Assembly (NCBI GenBank): GCA_964435565.1
Contig: CAYSZR010000035.1
Span: 1 to 18,569, forward strand
DNA length: 18,569 nt
Source of the DNA: QAMH01 sp964435565
Lineage (GTDB): Bacteria; Actinomycetota; Coriobacteriia; Coriobacteriales; QAMH01
Direction of reading: 5' to 3'
The translations under genes and the position numbers were made by a program. The notes under the pieces were generated by a model. That model saw only the letters and a list, made by a program, of their open reading frames with translations, made no database searches and was not told where the DNA came from. Positions 7,598 to 14,038 of the stretch are shown piece by piece; positions within the stretch are counted from its first letter, which is position 1, and each line of letters opens with the position of its first letter.

Positions 7598-8686
7598 ATG
7601 TCGATTCAGCTGGCTCGTGAAAAAACACGCGGCGTTACTGTCGGTGCCGTTGCCATTGGCGGCGGGGCGCCCGTTTCCGTTCAGTCGATGACGAATGTCC
7701 CTATGCTTGATGATGCAGCGGGCCCGCACCTGGACGTTGCTGGCAATCTGATGCAGATTGACCGGCTTGCCCAAGCAGGCTGCGAGATCGTGCGTGTTGC
7801 TATTCCTAATCTCGACTCCGTTGATTTATTTGGCCAGATTGCCCAGGCAAGCGCTCTGCCTGTTATCGCAGATGTTCATTTCGATTACAAGATTGCCATA
7901 GGCGCGTGTCATGCGGGTGCGGCCGGCTTGCGTATCAACCCTGGTAACATCGGGGATATGAATCGCGTGGATGCGGTCATCGATGCTGCAGGTGAAGCTG
8001 GCATCCCCATTCGTATCGGCGTGAACGCCGGTTCGCTTGAAGACGCACTTGCTGTTCGCAGTGATCTTTCACAGGCAGAAAAGCTCGCGATGAGCGCTAA
8101 GGGATTTGTCGAGTATTTCAACGACCGCGGTTTCAAGGATGTCGTCGTTTCCGCTAAGGCGCATGATGTGTTGACGACCGTCGCTGCATATCGACAGCTC
8201 TCGCGCGATATGCCCAGCATACCCTTGCATATCGGCGTCACCGAAGCTGGTGGTATACAACAAGGGACCATTAAATCCGCCGCTGGTTTGGGTATGCTTC
8301 TTGCCGAAGGTATCGGAGACACCATGCGCGTATCGCTTACCGCAGACCCTGTCGAGGAAGTGCCGGTTGCATTTGGCATTCTTTCCGCTGTCGACGTGCG
8401 TCGCGTCAAACCCGAACTCATCTCATGTCCCACGTGCAGTCGCTGCCAGGTCGATCTTATCCCAATCGCGCAAGAGGTGCAGAAAAGGCTCAATGAGCTC
8501 AACAAACCGTTGAAGGTTGCGGTTATGGGCTGCGTGGTCAATGGACCAGGCGAAGCGAAAGATGCCGATGTGGGGGTTGCATGTGGGCGTGGTGAAGGGG
8601 TACTTTTTGCGCACGGAGAAAAGCTACGTAAAGTTCCCGCTGCTGCGATTCTTGATGAGCTCTTTGCCCTTATCGAGTCGATGTGA
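7598..8686 (+). CDS. ispG: 4-hydroxy-3-methylbut-2-en-1-yl diphosphate synthase
   Basis: Penultimate MEP-pathway enzyme, a [4Fe-4S] protein converting MEcPP to HMBPP. The 362 residues form a TIM-barrel half (GAPVSVQSMTNV near the start, LRINPGNIG at 111-119) and a C-terminal cluster domain. Cluster ligands C277, C280 and C312, plus E319 in VNGPGEA, match the known three-Cys-one-Glu arrangement. GGGAGGAT (7586-7593) overlaps the end of the protease gene, giving a strong ribosome site for ATG 7598. dxr and ispG flanking the protease suggests one transcript for isoprenoid and envelope functions. Confidence 0.97.
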   Translation: MSIQLAREKTRGVTVGAVAIGGGAPVSVQSMTNVPMLDDAAGPHLDVAGNLMQIDRLAQAGCEIVRVAIPNLDSVDLFGQIAQASALPVIADVHFDYKIAIGACHAGAAGLRINPGNIGDMNRVDAVIDAAGEAGIPIRIGVNAGSLEDALAVRSDLSQAEKLAMSAKGFVEYFNDRGFKDVVVSAKAHDVLTTVAAYRQLSRDMPSIPLHIGVTEAGGIQQGTIKSAAGLGMLLAEGIGDTMRVSLTADPVEEVPVAFGILSAVDVRRVKPELISCPTCSRCQVDLIPIAQEVQKRLNELNKPLKVAVMGCVVNGPGEAKDADVGVACGRGEGVLFAHGEKLRKVPAAAILDELFALIESM

Positions 8687-9384
8687 GCATGACGATGCAA
8701 GATGACATTTTGGAAATCGAGCCTATAGCGCATATTCGTACGCCGTTTCCTGGCAAGTTTGGCATTCCGCGTCAAAGCGGTTTGGTCGAAGAGGCTTTGG
8801 GCGAAATCGTCTTCGAACCGAAATATCGCGATCCTGATGCCCTGCGTGGCATCGAGGGGTTTAGTCATCTATGGCTGATCTGGGGATTTTCCGAAAATGG
8901 GCGCGATGAGTTCCACCCGCTTGTCCGTCCGCCGCGTTTAGGCGGAAACGTTAAATGCGGTGTTTTTGCGAGCAGGTCGCCATATCGGCCAAATGGCCTG
9001 GGGCTTTCGGTTGTAGGGTTGGAAGGTGTCGAGAAAACCGAATCTAAGGGGACTGTGCTTAAAGTTTCTGGGGTCGATCTTATGGACATGACGCCTATCT
9101 ACGACATCAAGCCTTATCTGCCCTATGCAGATGCGCATCCTGATGCACGTGGGGGGTTTGCCGCGAAAGATGCAGGCGAATCGCTTGAAATCGATTGCCC
9201 GCAGGAATTTCGAAAGAAGATGGGCGACGATGCCGCAGCTTTACTCGCTGTGCTCGCACGTGATCCACGTCCCGCCTATCATGATGACCCTTTGCGTGTC
9301 TATGAACTTGAATATGCAAGCTGGAATGTAAGATTCACGGTTGAGGGAAGCGTTTTAACCGTAGTCGGAATCGAAGCACGCTAA
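8683..9384 (+). CDS. trmO: TrmO-family tRNA t6A37 N6-methyltransferase
   Basis: TrmO (formerly YaeB/TsaA) uses S-adenosylmethionine to methylate threonylcarbamoyl-adenosine at position 37 of some tRNAs. The 233-residue protein has the VirR/TsaA-like barrel: IEPIAHIRTPFPGKFGIPRQ, LRGIEGFSHLWLIWGF, HPLVRPPRLGGNVKCGVFAS followed by RSPYRPNGLGLS, and GVDLMDMTPIYDIKPYLPYAD. A smaller C-terminal domain (about 170-233) follows. The first possible start is GTG 8683, which overlaps the ispG TGA by 4 bp; ATGs at 8689 and 8695 are also possible and no strong ribosome site decides. Translation is probably coupled to ispG. tRNA-Arg lies 65 bp downstream. Confidence 0.93.
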   Translation: MSMTMQDDILEIEPIAHIRTPFPGKFGIPRQSGLVEEALGEIVFEPKYRDPDALRGIEGFSHLWLIWGFSENGRDEFHPLVRPPRLGGNVKCGVFASRSPYRPNGLGLSVVGLEGVEKTESKGTVLKVSGVDLMDMTPIYDIKPYLPYADAHPDARGGFAAKDAGESLEIDCPQEFRKKMGDDAAALLAVLARDPRPAYHDDPLRVYELEYASWNVRFTVEGSVLTVVGIEAR

Positions 9385-9430
9385 GAGCTTGCCCCTCATG
9401 CGGAAACGAAGACATGGGGGTGCCGAGTTC

Positions 9431-9439
9431 TGCTAGAAT
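9431..9439 (+). promoter_or_regulatory. Extended -10 promoter for tRNA-Arg
   Basis: TGC followed by TAGAAT (9434-9439) forms an extended -10 box ending 10 bp before the first tRNA base, so the transcript would begin 3-4 nt ahead of the mature 5' end. The only -35-like hexamer is AAGACA at 9409-9414 with a 19-bp spacer, which is acceptable with an extended -10. Confidence 0.55.
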
Positions 9440-9449
9440 GGTGCGCGCT

Positions 9450-9525
9450 GCCTCCGTAGCTCAGGGGATAGAGCACCGCTCTCCTAAAGCGGGTGTCGTA
9501 CGTTCGAATCGTATCGGGGGCACCA
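9450..9525 (+). tRNA. tRNA-Arg (anticodon CCU)
   Basis: A complete 76-nt cloverleaf with encoded CCA. The acceptor arm GCCTCCG pairs with CGGGGGC (one wobble). The D arm is GCTC/GAGC. The anticodon arm CCGCT/AGCGG encloses loop CTCCTAA with anticodon CCT at 9483-9485. The variable loop is GTGTC, and the T arm GTACG/CGTAT encloses TTCGAAT. It reads AGG arginine codons. It lies between trmO and a bidirectional terminator; the 3' end was inspected for a duplicated att-like copy and none was seen in the window. Confidence 0.97.
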
Positions 9526-9535
9526 TAAAAAACTG

Positions 9536-9569
9536 CAGGCTAACGGCTAAAATGCTGTTGGCCTGTTTT
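9536..9569. terminator. Bidirectional intrinsic terminator between tRNA-Arg and the TetR-kinase gene
   Basis: CAGGCTAACGGC (9536-9547) pairs with GCTGTTGGCCTG (9554-9565), a 12-bp stem with two wobble pairs and a 6-nt loop. TTTT follows on the plus strand. On the minus strand the run of A at 9527-9532 reads as a U tract after the same stem. It can therefore end the tRNA transcript and the convergent kinase transcript, whose stop codon is at 9630-9632. Confidence 0.88.
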
Positions 9570-9629
9570 CGTTTGTGCGTAACATATCAATCTGGTTTAC
9601 CAATAAAGCAAAATGACGTTAAAGAACAG

Positions 9630-12599
9630 CTATTTTTCCGTCAGTGTGAAAAGATTACTGATAGTTTTAAAGAGCCGGTCGGGATTGATTGGCTTGTTCA
9701 CATGCGCATCCATGCCCGCCTCGCGATTGTCCCGTATGTCTTCTTCGAAAGCATCTGCTGTCAGCGCGATAATAGGAACCGTTTGTGCATCCTCGCGGTT
9801 AAGGTCGCGTATAGCACGCGTCGCCTCGCGTCCATCCATGATCGGCATACGCACATCCATAAGGATAGCGTCGTAGTAGCCGAGCGATGATGCCTTGAAT
9901 CTCTCAAGACCCTGTTTGCCATCGATAGCCCAGTCCGCTTCGATTCCCCGTTGTTTAAGAAGCATGCTGGCGATTTCAGCGTTCATCTCGTTGTCCTCGC
10001 AGAGAAGGACGCGCTTGCCGGAGAGAATTTCTGCTTTTTCTGAATTCTCTTTTTGCGCCGCTTCGCCTTCTTCGAGTGTCTGGACGTTGATGTCGATTTC
10101 ATAGCGTGTGCCCTTGCCACGGACGCTGCGAACTCTCATCGTCCCTCCGAGCAAGTCGACGATATTCTTTACTATCGCAAGCCCTAAGCCCGTTCCCTGG
10201 ATGCCCGTCTTTTCAGAACGGATCTCCTGGGAAAAGGGTTCGAACATGACTTCCTGGAACTCATCTGTCATGCCGATTCCGGTATCCATAACGATCATTC
10301 TGCGATTATGTCCGTCTATCGGCGGATCGATCGTTTCGACACGTGCCTCAACCGTGCCGCCTTCGGGCGTGTATTTGATTGCGTTCGATACAAGATTGAG
10401 CCAGATTTTCTGATGCTTGGTCTTGTCGACATAGACCATAGCGTCGGCGAAAGGCCCTGCGATGAGCTTGATATTTTTTGCTTCGGCAATGGGGCGCAGG
10501 GCTTCGATGACCGCTATGTCGATATCTTTTGTCGGGGTTGGCTCGGGCTCGAGGCTCATCTTACCGCTTTCGATACGGGAAAGATCGAGGACGTCGTTGA
10601 TGAGGCCGAGCAAAATATCTGCCGATGCCCCCACTTTTTTCATGTGATGTCTTGCTGTCTCTGGGTCACGTGCTGTTAAGGCAAAGTTCGTGAAGCCAAC
10701 GATGCCGTTCAAGGGCGTACGTATATCATGGCTCATTGTTGAGAGAAATGCCGATTTAGCTTCGTTGGCACGCTCGGCTTCGAGTCTCGCGGCCTTAATT
10801 TCCTCAAGCTGCTCTCGTTCGCGCATGTATGCTTGAGTCACATCCATTTGCGTCAGCAGAATATCGCCTCCCGGCTTGCTGAGCCAGCAACATTGAAGAT
10901 CGATGCATTTGGTTTCGCCTGTTCCTGTATAAGAAAAGGTCGCTGTCCACAAACCGTCTTTTTCCAGAGCAGAAAGAATCGTGTCGAGTGACACTATTTT
11001 TTTGAACGCTTCGTTTTCGTTCTCATCTATGAGAAGAGGGCTCATTGCCTGAATGATTACGTCATAGTCATATGTCTCGCCCGGCATGCCGAATCCAAAA
11101 CCATCTTTGCAACTGATCAATTCGATAGTTCGCATCGCGGGGCGGATGAGCCCGATATAGTCGAATCTGTGGTCTGATAGCTTCCTGAGGATGGCTTCGC
11201 CGCGTTTTCTCGAATCGATGGTATAGGAATAGGCGAGTGCTTCAACATCCCCTGTTGCAGGGTTCCTGACCATCCTGAGGAATCCTTCAAGCCAGTGGCG
11301 GGCGCCCTTTTCATTCATTATCGGGTATTCGATTGAGATGACGTCTGTTCCCGCCTCAAATTGCTCGAGAAGGCGTTCCCTATTGAAGGTACGAAGGCAC
11401 TTCTCTCTGATATCCTCGTCGATGATGATTTTGGAGAAGTTCTCGAAAAATTGATCAAACGTTCCGGACCTCTTCAATTCCAGCGTTACGTCCATCTTGC
11501 TTTTCCCGGCACGTCCGTCTTCGCAGAGGTTCTTTGAGAGATTCAGGTGGAACGATCCATATGATTGTGGGTCGTCGAGTAGCTCGTAGGCCCGATTAAA
11601 TCGCTCTTCGATCTCCTTTTGCTCGGTGATATTTTGGCCAAGACCTTGTACTGTCAGAAGCCTGCCGTCGCTTTCTATGCGCTTGAGGATTATTCGTTCG
11701 TATTGGCTGGATTCCTGTCCCGGCATTTGAAATCGGAAATCACAGCGGGAATCCTGCTTCCCTTCGTCTATGGCGCGAAATGTAGCAAGAAAGGCATCCT
11801 TATATTTCTTATCGACATATGCGGATAGCATATTCGGGGCGTCCTCGATAACCTCGGGCAAATCAAAAATCTTACGTACTCGATCGGTGTAACCGCCGGG
11901 CATCATGGTTACTTCGTGGGAAAGCGGGTCATAGGTCATGATAATCAGCTTGGCCTCAAGGGTGGCGTTCTCGTACATCTTGGACATAGCAGCGTTGTCG
12001 TTAGCTTTGTCCCGCAAGGCGCTGTCTTCATGATATTGCTTTGCTAGATCTTCGTCGTTGTTTGTTATGTGCAGTTCTTCAAGCAGGCGACTTAGTCCCT
12101 TAGTCTCGAAGAAGGACTCCGCTATCATATGATTGACGATGACGGTTTGAAGCGCTTCGATGCCAAGCCCGCCAGTGCGCCTATTTCCCTTGGCGGCCTC
12201 TTCTTTCACCAGGCGGTTTACCCTCTCTTTTATTTGGGAAAAGCGCCTTGTTCTGCGCTCACAGAACTCATCGGCGTCCTGCGGAAGACCCCTTGAGATG
12301 AGGCAGAGGTCATCCCTGAATTTTCTGAGCGCGTCTTCCATAGACTCGAGTTTGTCGATGAGGGCTGCATCGGAGTCGGCAGAATCGTCTATGACTTCCA
12401 AAACGGCGTCCCAGTCCTTGTCAATGACGCGAAACGCCAAATCTTTCTTGCTTTTGAAATAGTGGTAGAAGGTACCGGTGGCCATGCCGCAGGATGCAGC
12501 CAGGTCGTTGACACTCAGTTTTTCATAGCCGCAGTCCAGAAGCATCGAGCGACCTGCGGACATGAGATTCTCTGCTGCATGCGGGATCTTAGGATTCAT
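9630..12599 (-). CDS. TetR-PAS-histidine kinase-receiver fusion protein (paralogue 1)
   Basis: A 989-residue single protein combining one-component and two-component parts. Residues 1-60 are a TetR-type HTH, with the recognition-helix motif CGMATGTFYHYF at 37-48. About 60-190 is helical, like a TetR ligand/dimer domain. PAS-like regions follow at about 215-330 and 470-590, with an intervening module at 335-460 marked by HLNLSKNL and NPATGDVEALAY. After a coiled linker comes the kinase: phosphoacceptor H624 in STMSHDIRTPLNG, N box with N735 and N739, DTGIGM at D772, and GTGLGLAIV at 802-810. The receiver (862-985) is complete: E868/D869, D915, T947, K969. No membrane segment is visible, so it is probably cytosolic. 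ATG 12599 with GTGAGGA 4 bases upstream is preferred over an in-frame GTG at 12629, since TetR homology begins here. Its signal and targets are unknown. Confidence 0.92.
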   Translation of the reverse strand: MNPKIPHAAENLMSAGRSMLLDCGYEKLSVNDLAASCGMATGTFYHYFKSKKDLAFRVIDKDWDAVLEVIDDSADSDAALIDKLESMEDALRKFRDDLCLISRGLPQDADEFCERRTRRFSQIKERVNRLVKEEAAKGNRRTGGLGIEALQTVIVNHMIAESFFETKGLSRLLEELHITNNDEDLAKQYHEDSALRDKANDNAAMSKMYENATLEAKLIIMTYDPLSHEVTMMPGGYTDRVRKIFDLPEVIEDAPNMLSAYVDKKYKDAFLATFRAIDEGKQDSRCDFRFQMPGQESSQYERIILKRIESDGRLLTVQGLGQNITEQKEIEERFNRAYELLDDPQSYGSFHLNLSKNLCEDGRAGKSKMDVTLELKRSGTFDQFFENFSKIIIDEDIREKCLRTFNRERLLEQFEAGTDVISIEYPIMNEKGARHWLEGFLRMVRNPATGDVEALAYSYTIDSRKRGEAILRKLSDHRFDYIGLIRPAMRTIELISCKDGFGFGMPGETYDYDVIIQAMSPLLIDENENEAFKKIVSLDTILSALEKDGLWTATFSYTGTGETKCIDLQCCWLSKPGGDILLTQMDVTQAYMREREQLEEIKAARLEAERANEAKSAFLSTMSHDIRTPLNGIVGFTNFALTARDPETARHHMKKVGASADILLGLINDVLDLSRIESGKMSLEPEPTPTKDIDIAVIEALRPIAEAKNIKLIAGPFADAMVYVDKTKHQKIWLNLVSNAIKYTPEGGTVEARVETIDPPIDGHNRRMIVMDTGIGMTDEFQEVMFEPFSQEIRSEKTGIQGTGLGLAIVKNIVDLLGGTMRVRSVRGKGTRYEIDINVQTLEEGEAAQKENSEKAEILSGKRVLLCEDNEMNAEIASMLLKQRGIEADWAIDGKQGLERFKASSLGYYDAILMDVRMPIMDGREATRAIRDLNREDAQTVPIIALTADAFEEDIRDNREAGMDAHVNKPINPDRLFKTISNLFTLTEK

Positions 12600-12618
12600 C
12601 ACGTCCTCACTAACGTGA
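12599..12618. promoter_or_regulatory. Candidate TetR-type operator at the start of kinase 1
   Basis: TCACGT (12599-12604) and ACGTGA (12613-12618) form a perfect inverted repeat with an 8-bp spacer. It covers the ribosome-binding site and first base of the kinase gene, about 14-33 bp downstream of the predicted transcription start. Binding here by the protein's own TetR head would block expression. This is inference from position and symmetry. Confidence 0.5.
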
Positions 12619-12626
12619 ATAACAAT

Positions 12627-12649
12627 CACTATGAAATCATTCTACAGTG
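12627..12649. promoter_or_regulatory. Imperfect dyad over the -10 box of kinase 1
   Basis: CACTAT (12627-12632) and ACAGTG (12644-12649) are inverted with one mismatch and an 11-bp spacer. The dyad overlaps the predicted -10 hexamer. With short, imperfect arms it is weaker than the perfect dyad just downstream. Confidence 0.3.
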
Positions 12650-12667
12650 GTGCACATGCATCCGCAA
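12639..12667 (-). promoter_or_regulatory. Promoter of TetR-kinase 1
   Basis: Read on the minus strand, TTGCGG (12667-12662) and TAGAAT (12644-12639) are separated by exactly 17 bp. The -10 matches consensus at 5 of 6 positions, the -35 at 3 of 6. It lies in the 108-bp gap between the OsmC-family gene and the kinase, giving a leader of about 33 nt. The kinase can thus be expressed independently of OsmC. Confidence 0.5.
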
Positions 12668-12707
12668 TGGACTTTCGACCAGCCTCGCTTGTCGTCGAAA
12701 TCCTGCG

Positions 12708-13145
12708 CTATTCGACTGAGATGCTAGTGACCTTGAGTGGGACCGGGTTGCGCACGCAGTCACTCACGGGACAGCGCATCTCCGCGAGCTCGATTGCCGC
12801 TCGTGCTTTCTCGGGATCCTTCGCCTTCGCGCTGATGGCCATACGCACTTCTTGGTATCCCGGGCGGACATCTGGATTGATGCCTTGCCAACCGTCGGAG
12901 TCAAGGTCGCCCTCAAGGTCGATGGAGATTTTCTCAAGGCCGGCTGCGTCTTTTTCGGCGAAGACCGTCGTAGCGATGCTGTTGCATGCGCCCAATGCGC
13001 ACAGCAGGGCCTCGACAGGGTTCATGCCCGTGTCGCCGCTTCGTGGTTTTGGCTCGTCGATAGTGATGGTGAAATTACGCGCACCGGCTTCTATCTGCAG
13101 CTTGTTTCCCGTGCTCTCGACGTGTGCTTTGACTGTCTTGACCAT
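12708..13145 (-). CDS. OsmC/Ohr family protein
   Basis: A 145-residue protein of the OsmC/Ohr fold, whose characterised members reduce organic hydroperoxides with a pair of cysteines. C54 in LLCALGACNSIATTVF and C125 in AEMRCPVSDC match the reactive pair; C130 is extra. The early motif GMNPVEALLCALGAC is typical. The start is well supported: AAGGAGT lies 6 bases before the ATG. It is upstream of TetR-kinase 1 on the same strand, with 108 bp between them and a separate kinase promoter. The family also includes members of unknown role, so peroxidase activity is likely but unproven. The gene ends in TAG. Confidence 0.9.
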   Translation of the reverse strand: MVKTVKAHVESTGNKLQIEAGARNFTITIDEPKPRSGDTGMNPVEALLCALGACNSIATTVFAEKDAAGLEKISIDLEGDLDSDGWQGINPDVRPGYQEVRMAISAKAKDPEKARAAIELAEMRCPVSDCVRNPVPLKVTSISVE

Positions 13146-13160
13146 GATCGACTCCTTACC

Positions 13161-13343
13161 TCATCCTATACGGATTTTAGGTTCGCCTGGTATGACATAT
13201 GAGATGCGAGGCGAGATGATGTCACCATCATAGTCCTCTCGAACTTCAGATGCTGAAATTAATCTCTTTCCATGACATTGTGGGCACAAAACGTTCTTTG
13301 CTCCGCACCAATAAGTTAAAAGCTCAGGCGCATTTGATGCCAT
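13161..13343 (-). CDS. Possible small ORF with a CPQCH motif
   Basis: A 60-codon frame lies between the GNAT and OsmC-family genes and overlaps the GNAT 3' end by 28 bp. It contains one zinc-ribbon-like half, CPQCHGKR, and an upstream Cys, but no matching second CxxC pair. I recognise no family. No convincing ribosome site precedes the ATG at 13343. It may be a remnant, a leader peptide or chance. It fills most of the 170-bp gap. Confidence 0.2.
   Translation of the reverse strand: MASNAPELLTYWCGAKNVLCPQCHGKRLISASEVREDYDGDIISPRISYVIPGEPKIRIG
13216..13231. repeat. Short perfect inverted repeat upstream of the OsmC-family gene
   Basis: ATGATG and CATCAT are perfectly inverted around TCAC, 16 bp in all, about 70 bp upstream of the OsmC-family start codon. 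It could be a regulator site for that gene. The arms are short, so chance is possible. Confidence 0.25.
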
Positions 13344-13798
13344 GCGACACCGCCGTGTTCGGAGGTGCAGATGCCTTCGTCTACGAAACCGAAACGAGAA
13401 TAGAAATCTATCAGATGGTCTTTGCAAGTGAGAACCGACCCTTTTCGGCCACGCGTTTTTGAATCGGCTATCATGCGCTTAATGAGCATTTCCGCAAGCC
13501 CCTCGCCGCGTCTTTCGGGGCACGTGGCGACACTGAAGATCATTTGCCAGGCACCGTCAAAATGATGCATCGTGGCATCTGCAAACATCTCGTCTGCAAG
13601 ATCTGGTTCGTTTGTTGCCATTCCATTGAGCGCGGCGACGATTTTTCCGTTGTCTTTTGTCAGCCAGAAGCATTCAGGATAAGCCTGTAAGCGATCCTTT
13701 ATCTGCGAAGGCGTCGCTGCTTCTGTCTTGGGGAAGCACGCAGCTTCTAGTTCTACCAGGAAAGGGGCATCGGTTATCGTTGCATGTTCAATCTTCAT
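13316..13798 (-). CDS. GNAT acetyltransferase, AANAT-like
   Basis: A 160-residue GNAT N-acetyltransferase that transfers acetyl from acetyl-CoA to an amine. The acetyl-CoA loop RRGEGLA is at 96-102, after the beta-4 strand WQMIFSVATCPE. The pattern AACFPKTEAATPSQIKDRL, the VLTCKDHLIDFYSRFGF segment and the HGGVAWHQMRLSF end resemble bacterial arylalkylamine N-acetyltransferase-like proteins, so an arylalkylamine or polyamine-like substrate is suggested but not shown. ATG 13798 is chosen because the fold begins here; an in-frame TTG lies 42 bases upstream. The ribosome site is weak (GAAAGA). It is transcribed away from TetR-kinase 2, sharing a 240-bp divergent intergenic region. Confidence 0.88.
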   Translation of the reverse strand: MKIEHATITDAPFLVELEAACFPKTEAATPSQIKDRLQAYPECFWLTKDNGKIVAALNGMATNEPDLADEMFADATMHHFDGAWQMIFSVATCPERRGEGLAEMLIKRMIADSKTRGRKGSVLTCKDHLIDFYSRFGFVDEGICTSEHGGVAWHQMRLSF

Positions 13799-13960
13799 GG
13801 TTTTATCTTTCAGCTGCGTGTTCGGATATATAGGGCACAAGCTTCTGTATGAATAGACTAGCAGCTTTCTCTTGCGTTTGCGGTATGACGAAGGGGCTGG
13901 AGAACTGCGCTATTGGGTTTCATAGAATAATGACAATGGCGGATTGAGGGGAATTATAAG

Positions 13961-13989
13961 TTGTTTATATCAGGCGCCCCCTCTATACT
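13961..13989 (+). promoter_or_regulatory. Promoter of TetR-kinase 2
   Basis: TTGTTT (13961-13966) and TATACT (13984-13989) are separated by 17 bp. The -10 matches consensus at 5 of 6 positions. Transcription would start near 13995, inside the large dyad at 13992-14014. Confidence 0.6.
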
Positions 13990-13991
13990 TG

Positions 13992-14014
13992 TGATACGAA
14001 CAGAGTTCATATCA
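13992..14014. promoter_or_regulatory. Candidate TetR-type operator of kinase 2, with an extra half-site
   Basis: TGATACGAAC (13992-14001) and GTTCATATCA (14005-14014) form a 10-bp inverted repeat with one mismatch around AGA. It begins 3 bp after the -10 box and covers the predicted transcription start, the usual place for repression. TGATACGGA at 14018-14026 repeats the left half-site, 26 bp downstream. Length and symmetry suit a TetR dimer site. Autoregulation is inferred. Confidence 0.65.
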
Positions 14015-14038
14015 TGTTGATACGGAGTCTGATAGCCG

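Larger units (their letters stand above)
13799..14038. other. Divergent intergenic region between GNAT and kinase 2
   Basis: 240 bp without a gene. The right end holds the kinase 2 promoter and operator. The GNAT promoter should lie at the left; only an AT-rich TATATA-like stretch near 13826-13831 is visible, without a good -35. Confidence 0.6.

Noticed and set aside
9392..9420. Hairpin CCCC-T-CATG / CATG-GGGG after trmO
   Set aside because: It has a bulge, a 12-nt loop and no U-run, so it is not called a terminator; it more likely lies in the tRNA promoter region.
9414..9890. Plus-strand 158-codon frame across the tRNA and terminator
   Set aside because: It includes the tRNA-Arg and the terminator hairpin and overlaps kinase 1 antisense, so it is not a gene.
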